Part shown: positions 58,592-64,000 of the stretch, piece by piece
Numbering within the stretch: position 1 is the stretch's first letter
How the letters are laid out: each line of letters begins with the position of its first letter
Assembly: GCF_026210795.1 (NCBI RefSeq)
Contig: NC_089434.1
Location: 1,922,001-1,986,000 of the forward strand
Direction: 5' to 3'
From: Rhizophagus irregularis
Lineage: Eukaryota; Glomeromycota; Glomeromycetes; Glomerales; Glomeraceae
DNA: 64,000 bases
Program-made: the position numbers and the translations under genes
Notes under the pieces: model-generated
The model's input: only the letters and a program-made list of their open reading frames with translations
What the model was told of the DNA's origin: nothing
The model's database searches: none

Positions 58592-59416
58592 TTAAGAGGT
58601 GAAGGAGTCGCCTCCACGTGAGGGCTCAGAGATGGGTAAGAGTGGTCGAAGATGTACGGTTCTTAGGAGGACGTCTAACATGTCATTTTTTCTTTTAATA
58701 ATACCTTGTGTGCGTTCCCAAGCACGTAGGAGAGAATTGTGTTGAGGCCAAATAGTTTTGTAAAGAATTTGTTGAATAGGCAGAAAAAATTCAAAAATAA
58801 TAGAATGTGTTGATTTCATATTAAAGGTGAACGAATTAACTAAGTCGTACAAACTTTGAGGTACAAGTTGATGTAAAATTAAGTAAATTTCATGAGAGAA
58901 ACCAGAAACGTCATCAAAGAGTGTGTAATGATTAACACTGTCTAGAATAAGGGAGTAAAATTTTTGAGTATGAGAATCAATAAATGAAATAAGGATATTT
59001 TTGTGATTTTTTAAAGTGGAATTAATAAAAGGTATAAGATTGGCACAAAATCCTAAATGATTATTAGTTTCCGGATGGTTTGAGCATATCGGGCAAGGTT
59101 TACCACTGTCCGGGTATAAGTTAGGGTAATGTTTGAGCAGGACATCACCACATGGAAGAATGTAGTTCAAGCTCTTGGTTTTGAAAGCTTGGTATGCTGA
59201 GTTACATTCACTACAGATATCTGAAGTGGAATTATGTTGAATCCAATCTTTTGTAAGCGCCCAATGAATAGAATTAACATCAAAATGTTGAAAAATCGGA
59301 ATAAGTGAAAAATTGCCCAGAAAGTCGTCAAAGACGAAACTATGATCTGTAATTGTGTGAGAGAATTTTCTGACGTCGCGATCAATGGGACCACTATATA
59401 CCGAACTTTTATTGAT
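58592..59416 (-). pseudogene. 5'-truncated LINE-type retrotransposon ORF, C-terminal fragment
   Basis: A 275-codon frame on the minus strand that starts abruptly after a stop at 59417-59419, with no initiating ATG. The first third contains GPIDRDVRKFSHTITDHSFV and DVNSIHWALTKDWI. Then come YILPCGDVLLKHYPNLYP and CPIC...ETNNHLGFC, a C-x2-C-x8-H-x3-C motif typical of the end of non-LTR reverse transcriptases. A helical tail with IWPQHNSLLRAWERTQGIIK follows. The 5' part with the catalytic reverse transcriptase is missing, the usual 5' truncation. It lies between the tail-to-tail kinases C and D and is transcribed, if at all, in the direction of D. Confidence 0.6.
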
Positions 59417-60031
59417 TTACTATTTACAAAAAAATTCTGAACTGTAATCACGTGGTTGGAATTTCCCATAATTTATGCTGGTTTTGGTGATAATTAAAAT
59501 CTTAATTCCGGCAAAAATTAATATTCTTAATCACATGACAGATTTGTATAGTATATAAAAAAATTTTACATACGAGTTCGATATAGATGGCCTTTTAAAC
59601 TATGTAATTGCTGTTCTTTTCATAAAATAAATAAATAAATAAATAAACCGCGAGTTCGATTAATCATTTTTAACCTGTTGAAAATGAACCATTTTTTTTA
59701 TAAATTTTATCAGTTGATGCAAAACATTGATCTAAATCCTAATTATTAAATAATAGTTATTTTTAAAAAATAGGAGAGGGTGAGAATAAACAAATAATTT
59801 AATGTTAATGTTTCAGCCAGTATTAGAAATATGTTTATTGATCAGTTATATTAAAATAATAAATTACAAACAAAAAAATTTGCCAATATTTTGTTATTTT
59901 AGACTGGGCTGTTAGCGTTAAATTAAACAAAATATATATATATAATAATGAATTCAAGTGGTTAAATAATTTAGTAAAAAGAACTTTTGACAAAATCAAT
60001 TCATAAAAAAATACATCTGCATTTAAATAAC
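59417..60031. other. spacer and 3' flank of kinase D
   Basis: It contains (AAAT)n near 59620-59645. A weak match to the conserved kinase 3' flank (AATTACAAAC, ATTTTG, TTATTTTAG) lies at about 59860-59910. No gene. Confidence 0.35.
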
Positions 60032-62305
60032 CTAGAGGTCTATAAAATTATTATTAAAAAAAAAAATTTAGTAATTTAAAATCATGTAAAATTTGAAAAT
60101 TCTGAAAATTATAAAAATAATTTCTTACCATCAGGAATATTAAATTCATCTTGCTCTTCTGAATGAAAATTTGGATTATTATATATTTCATCTTCATCAT
60201 CTAATAAATAACATCAATTATATATTTTATATATTATATAAAGGGATAAAATAATTTATGTCATAGTAATTGTCATACCATCAATATTAATATGATGTCC
60301 CATCATTCGCTGTGACAATATTTCTTCCCGATTATAATTATTTTGAATATCTAAACAAAAAGGTGTAGAAAGTATTAAAACAATATACTTGCAATTGGCA
60401 AACAATAAAATTAATTTTATTTACCATTTATTTGTAACTCGTTAAATTCCTTAGATAAGTTGCTTTTACTATTATCTAAAAACCATTAAAGTAATGGTCC
60501 ATTTAATTAATCCATAAAAGCGAAATCAAGAACTTTTTTTAGGAAAATTACCTTCAAGAACCCGATTATTAAAATCGTCAACTAAAGAAAAATATTCAAT
60601 CAATATCATTTGATATCATAAATACCATCACACTTCAATATAAATTGATAAATACTTACTATTATAAGGAATGCTAAAGCAATATGATTTACTATGGAAT
60701 GCTTCAGAAAATTAAAAGTATTAACAAATGGAGTAAGAAAATCATTTATAATCAATTAATTTATACCTTCTTGTTCTTCTATTTATTTAAATTAAACAAA
60801 ATCATATTAGTTTTAGAAAATAAATAAAGCAAAATTAAGTAGATAAATATTACCTTCTGTAGCATTTTTTGGTTCAGGAAAATTTTCAAATTGATGAACT
60901 TTACTTTTAAATAATCTGCTACCTGTATAATTACTATTAATTTCATTTATTCCTGAATACTTTTTTGTTTTTGATTGAATTAATTCATCTGGTCTATTTT
61001 GACACAATAAATGAATTTCACTCATTTTATCAAAGAGTGTCTGAGTATCAAGTCTTTCTGATAGATTGGCATTCCAACATTGTTCCATTAAACTTTTATA
61101 TTCCAAAGGAATTTCTGAAACAATTCTTGGTCTTATACCATTAATAATATTTGTTGCAAGATAATAATCATTTTCATAATTTATAAATGGTGGTTGTCCA
61201 GAAGAAATTTCCCACATAAGCATGGCAACACTATATATATCAGATGCTAAGGTATATTCTCTTCCTGCTATAACTTCAGGTGCTATATAAGGAAGATTTC
61301 CATAAATACTTTTAGTTGGTTTATCAGCAGGCCCACAAAATCCAAGATCACTAATATACCAGGAATCATTTATTTCTGAATATAATATATTTCCAGAATG
61401 TAAATCTCTATGAATTGCATTTTCTTCATGAATAGAACAAAGAGCATTAGTTATCTCATATGTAATTTTAATTCTTTCTTTCCAAGTGAGTTGATTATGA
61501 TTTTGTTGCAAATATTTTCTTAAATCAGTATTCATCCTGTCTATTACAAGCATATAATTTCCATTTGATGGATTTTGTGTTAAGCCATTACATCTGACAA
61601 TTTCTTCATACATATTACTTATAGTCAAATGTGATATAGCCTATAACAATTTATAAATCAAATATTAATACCCTGTTTAATCTTAAATATATTTGTATAA
61701 TTTAAATTACAAACCTCTTCAAACCAACTTTGATTTGCACTTTCAACATTTTCTAAACTTTTAAGTACTACATCCATAGAACCACATCTTGTTAACCTTT
61801 TTTCTTTAGAATTCCATTCTTCATATTCTCCATCAATCCAAATTGCTGTATAAATTTCAGAAAACCCACCTTTTGTTAGATATTTAATATCCTTTAAATT
61901 ATCATATGGAATCCATTCAATTATTTTATATGGTACATAAGTTTCCATTTGACATTTTTGTATTAAATTATCTATATTATCATTCCCGGATGTCCAATTT
62001 GAAAATTTTAATTTTAAATAATTTCGAAAACAAAATTCACAGTATAATGTAGCTAAACATTCTTGATTACAATTTTCACAAATTCTTCTTGTTCCTTCAT
62101 TATTTCTAACTTTATTTCGATCATAATCAATATTTAATATTTTTATTGCTTCAGTTTTTTCGTCATCTGTAAGTGAATTATCAACAATGATAGTTTCTAC
62201 CATAAATTTATTTTGTTTGTGGATATCATCATGAACGTTATAATCAATTGACATGTTTGCATTATTAATTGCTGCATAAACCGATTCTCTTTGAATAGTT
62301 GACAT
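60032..62305 (-). CDS. Protein kinase D: CxxC/CxxC N-terminus, TKL-like kinase domain, micro-exon tail
   Basis: Minus-strand exons: 62305-61715, 61640-60854, 60778-60767 (12-nt microexon), 60701-60660, 60581-60552, 60475-60425, 60350-60279, 60200-60129, 60039-60032. It closes in frame at 554 aa. Cys76, 79, 89 and 92 form the putative zinc site. The glycine-rich loop is at 145-154, Lys182 in VLKSL, HRD 274-276 with Asn281, DLG 295-297 and APE 317-319. It is the closest relative of C: they share the NEGTRRICENCNQECLATLY block and a 30-nt fifth exon, and they are arranged tail-to-tail about 3 kb apart. The last codons (Asp-Leu-stop on an 8-nt exon) agree with C and resemble B (Asp-Val-stop). It appears intact. 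Likely cytosolic signalling kinase; partner unknown. Confidence 0.87.
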
Positions 62306-62713
62306 GATATAAATTTCTTTAGAAGTTTGAAAATATTAAAAAAATGAGTTTTTTAAAAGAAAAGGTAAAAAAAAAAATTATTTGAAACTAAAAAAAAGAG
62401 ATGCAAACGGTGCAAACTTAAATAAAATTATGTATTAGTAATCAAATCGAACGCCAAACTCACCGATCGACCGCGGGCTGGTCAAAATTTGCTAAACCTT
62501 TTTTCCGTTTTCCTCACATTCTATTTTATTTTTTTTTATTTATTTTTTTTAAAAAAATAATAATAAAATAATAATAATAAAATAATAATTAATATTAATT
62601 AAAAAAAAAGAAATAGAAATAAAATATGTAACTATACAGTAGGTTCATTATTTTTTTTTTCTTTAGCCTTATGATTAACCCATAAAAATGTTGATCATCT
62701 TACAGCAATCAAG
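62306..62713. other. upstream region of kinase D
   Basis: Probable promoter. A short GC-rich patch (CGATCGACCGCGGGC, about 62465) and an (AATAAT)n/(AAAATAAT)n microsatellite at 62545-62600 lie here. No gene. Confidence 0.35.
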
Positions 62714-63029
62714 CTAACCAAAAGTTGGTTGGGATCCGTCCAAAATCCCGAAGCTCGGTACAATATAACTCCGACACTCAAAATCCTGACAAAATCTTAA
62801 TCCCAAATTTCATAATCCAAAAATATCATAATCCTATAATACTGAATTTTCTTTTATTAATAAATTTCCAAGATTTTTCATTTCGGTATTTTGAATTTCG
62901 AGCTTATGAAGTATCGGGCTTAGGATTATAACATTTCGGTATTTTTATTTGTTTGGGATTTTGAATATCGGGATATTATACCTTCGGGATTCTGAGCTTC
63001 GGGATTTCGTACCAAACCCAGTTGGTTAG
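62714..63029. mobile_element. TIR element with CTAACCAA ends and CCCGAAGCTC words
   Basis: The left end CTAACCAAAAGTTGGTTGGG and right end complementary to CTAACCAACTGGGTTTGG are imperfect inverted repeats. Both arms then carry AAATCCCGAAGCTC. Internally, TTCGGGATTTTGAA/ATTTCGGTATTTTGAA words recur many times. 316 bp, no ORF (a 68-codon frame inside is compositional), no clear target duplication. Confidence 0.5.
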
Positions 63030-63278
63030 TATGATACGCGCGAAATTTTGGGAATAAATAATAAATTATTATCCTAATTACAATTTACAAATAACAACAT
63101 GGCACAAGCATTTTTCAAGAATCTTTTTTTACGCTAATTTTGATAAAGCTAATCTAGGAAAACCGTATTGATTCACTACACCTGTTTTATGTATAAAGGT
63201 ATTTAAAGCAAGAATACTTTTTTTCTAGAACATTAGCTGAGACATGTTTTACTATTCATAATAAAATTTACATTGCGG
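63030..63278. other. short AT-rich spacer
   Basis: Nothing recognisable between the two terminal elements. Confidence 0.3.
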
Positions 63279-63581
63279 CGGATTTATGAAATTTGGAAAA
63301 AACCCCTTCTGCGCCCTCGGGAATTAAAATTGACTTACAGAAACGTGATATCGATTAAGCTTTTTCCCTAAAAAATGTCAAAGAATGACGCGCCTTTAAT
63401 ACTAGGAAAATGGGTTAGATAGTAGGAAAATTGGTTAGACGCAAGATTTGGGTACAAAAAAATTTTTGGGCTCATTTTTGACTGCCACTAATAAATTTGG
63501 GGACTTAACAAAAATTTGGTGACTAAAATACTGTCAATAATTTGACATGACAGGAAAATTTTGGGGTATTTCATAAATCCG
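63279..63581. mobile_element. TIR element with CGGATTTATGAAAT ends
   Basis: Perfect 14-bp inverted termini, CGGATTTATGAAAT and ATTTCATAAATCCG, bound 303 bp. The subterminal regions have CCCC-containing segments in mirrored position. Internally, GGGTTAGATAGTAGGAAAAT/GGTTAGACGCAAG words repeat. No ORF and no clear target duplication. Confidence 0.45.
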
Positions 63582-64000
63582 TGATGATATCATTGGTGCA
63601 TAATTAATAAAATTGAGGTTGTACAGAAAGTTGTTGGGTTCATAAAGTAAAATATGTTAGAATATCCATGAAATGAACATAAGGTAATTTGATAAAATTC
63701 GGTTTTGTCGTCGAAACTACGATTATAATTTCTGAGTAAAAGATTTTATTAAGTATCCATATTAAGTATATCTATGAAAAAAATTTTGAATTTTGGAAAA
63801 ATTAAGAAATAATTTCTGTGACTTCTTCCCAATATTTATAAATCATATGATTTATTTAGTGTAACATAATATTTTCATAATAATTACGTAATATGTGTAA
63901 GCTCCCTTTGCGTTATCAATATTTTGAAGGCTTCAAAAGTCATAAAAAAAAGTGAGATAAAAAAATACAAATTTTTTACAAGCATAAAACTAAACCAAAA
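63582..64000. other. AT-rich end of window
   Basis: No gene, RNA or repeat can be supported before the window ends. Confidence 0.3.

Overview
This is a very AT-rich eukaryotic window with short spliceosomal introns (about 65-90 nt, GT...AG), many small non-autonomous DNA transposons and decayed retroelements. The protein families are the clearest taxonomic clue. They are protein kinases with an N-terminal CxxC-x9-CxxC motif, a tyrosine-kinase-like (TKL) kinase fused to Sel1 repeats, and MATA-HMG-type HMG-box proteins. Together these are typical of the expanded gene families of arbuscular mycorrhizal fungi (Glomeromycotina, Rhizophagus-like). The assignment is an inference from family recognition, not from a database search.

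Layout. 0-3 kb: a pogo-like MITE, then kinase gene A (minus, 9 exons). 3-9.3 kb: an inverted pair of GC-rich repeats about 2.5 kb apart in gene-poor DNA. 9.3-15 kb: a GGACCCAG-family MITE, a decayed LINE-type ORF and a decayed unidentified coding region. 15.5-18.4 kb: a small repeat cluster, a three-exon membrane protein with a possible Kre9/Knh1-like ectodomain, and a hAT-like element with a perfect 8-bp target-site duplication (TSD). 20-23.5 kb: a polypyrimidine tract and kinase gene B (minus). 24-30.3 kb: a long-TIR foldback element, a second polypyrimidine tract, a decayed F-box/LRR-like gene and a second GGACCCAG MITE. 31.4-34.6 kb: a satellite-like tandem array whose ~100-bp unit carries donor-like, TACTAAC branch-site-like and pyrimidine-TAG acceptor-like sequences in splice order. 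35.3-38.5 kb: a TKL kinase with about 17 Sel1 repeats. 42.0 and 51.5 kb: two paralogous HMG-box genes. 48.3-50.0 kb: a decayed copy of the kinase half of the 38-kb gene. 54.7-57 kb: kinase gene C (plus, frameshifted). 58.2-59.4 kb: a LINE 3' fragment. 60.0-62.3 kb: kinase gene D (minus).

How it fits together. The 37.6-43.7 kb block (kinase 5' half, its upstream flank, HMG gene) and the 48.3-53.0 kb block are a direct segmental duplication. The kinase has decayed and taken two MITE insertions in the second copy, while the HMG ORF stays open in both. Kinases A, B, C and D are dispersed paralogues with the same gene structure: two large exons for the N-terminal motif and kinase domain, then a 12-nt microexon, then five short exons that are all multiples of three and all flanked by phase-1 introns, then a tiny terminal exon. 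Spliced models for A, B and D close in frame at 567, 551 and 554 residues; C is one base short. The kinases and HMG proteins look like signalling and transcription-regulation components, but the window shows no operon-like or pathway arrangement.
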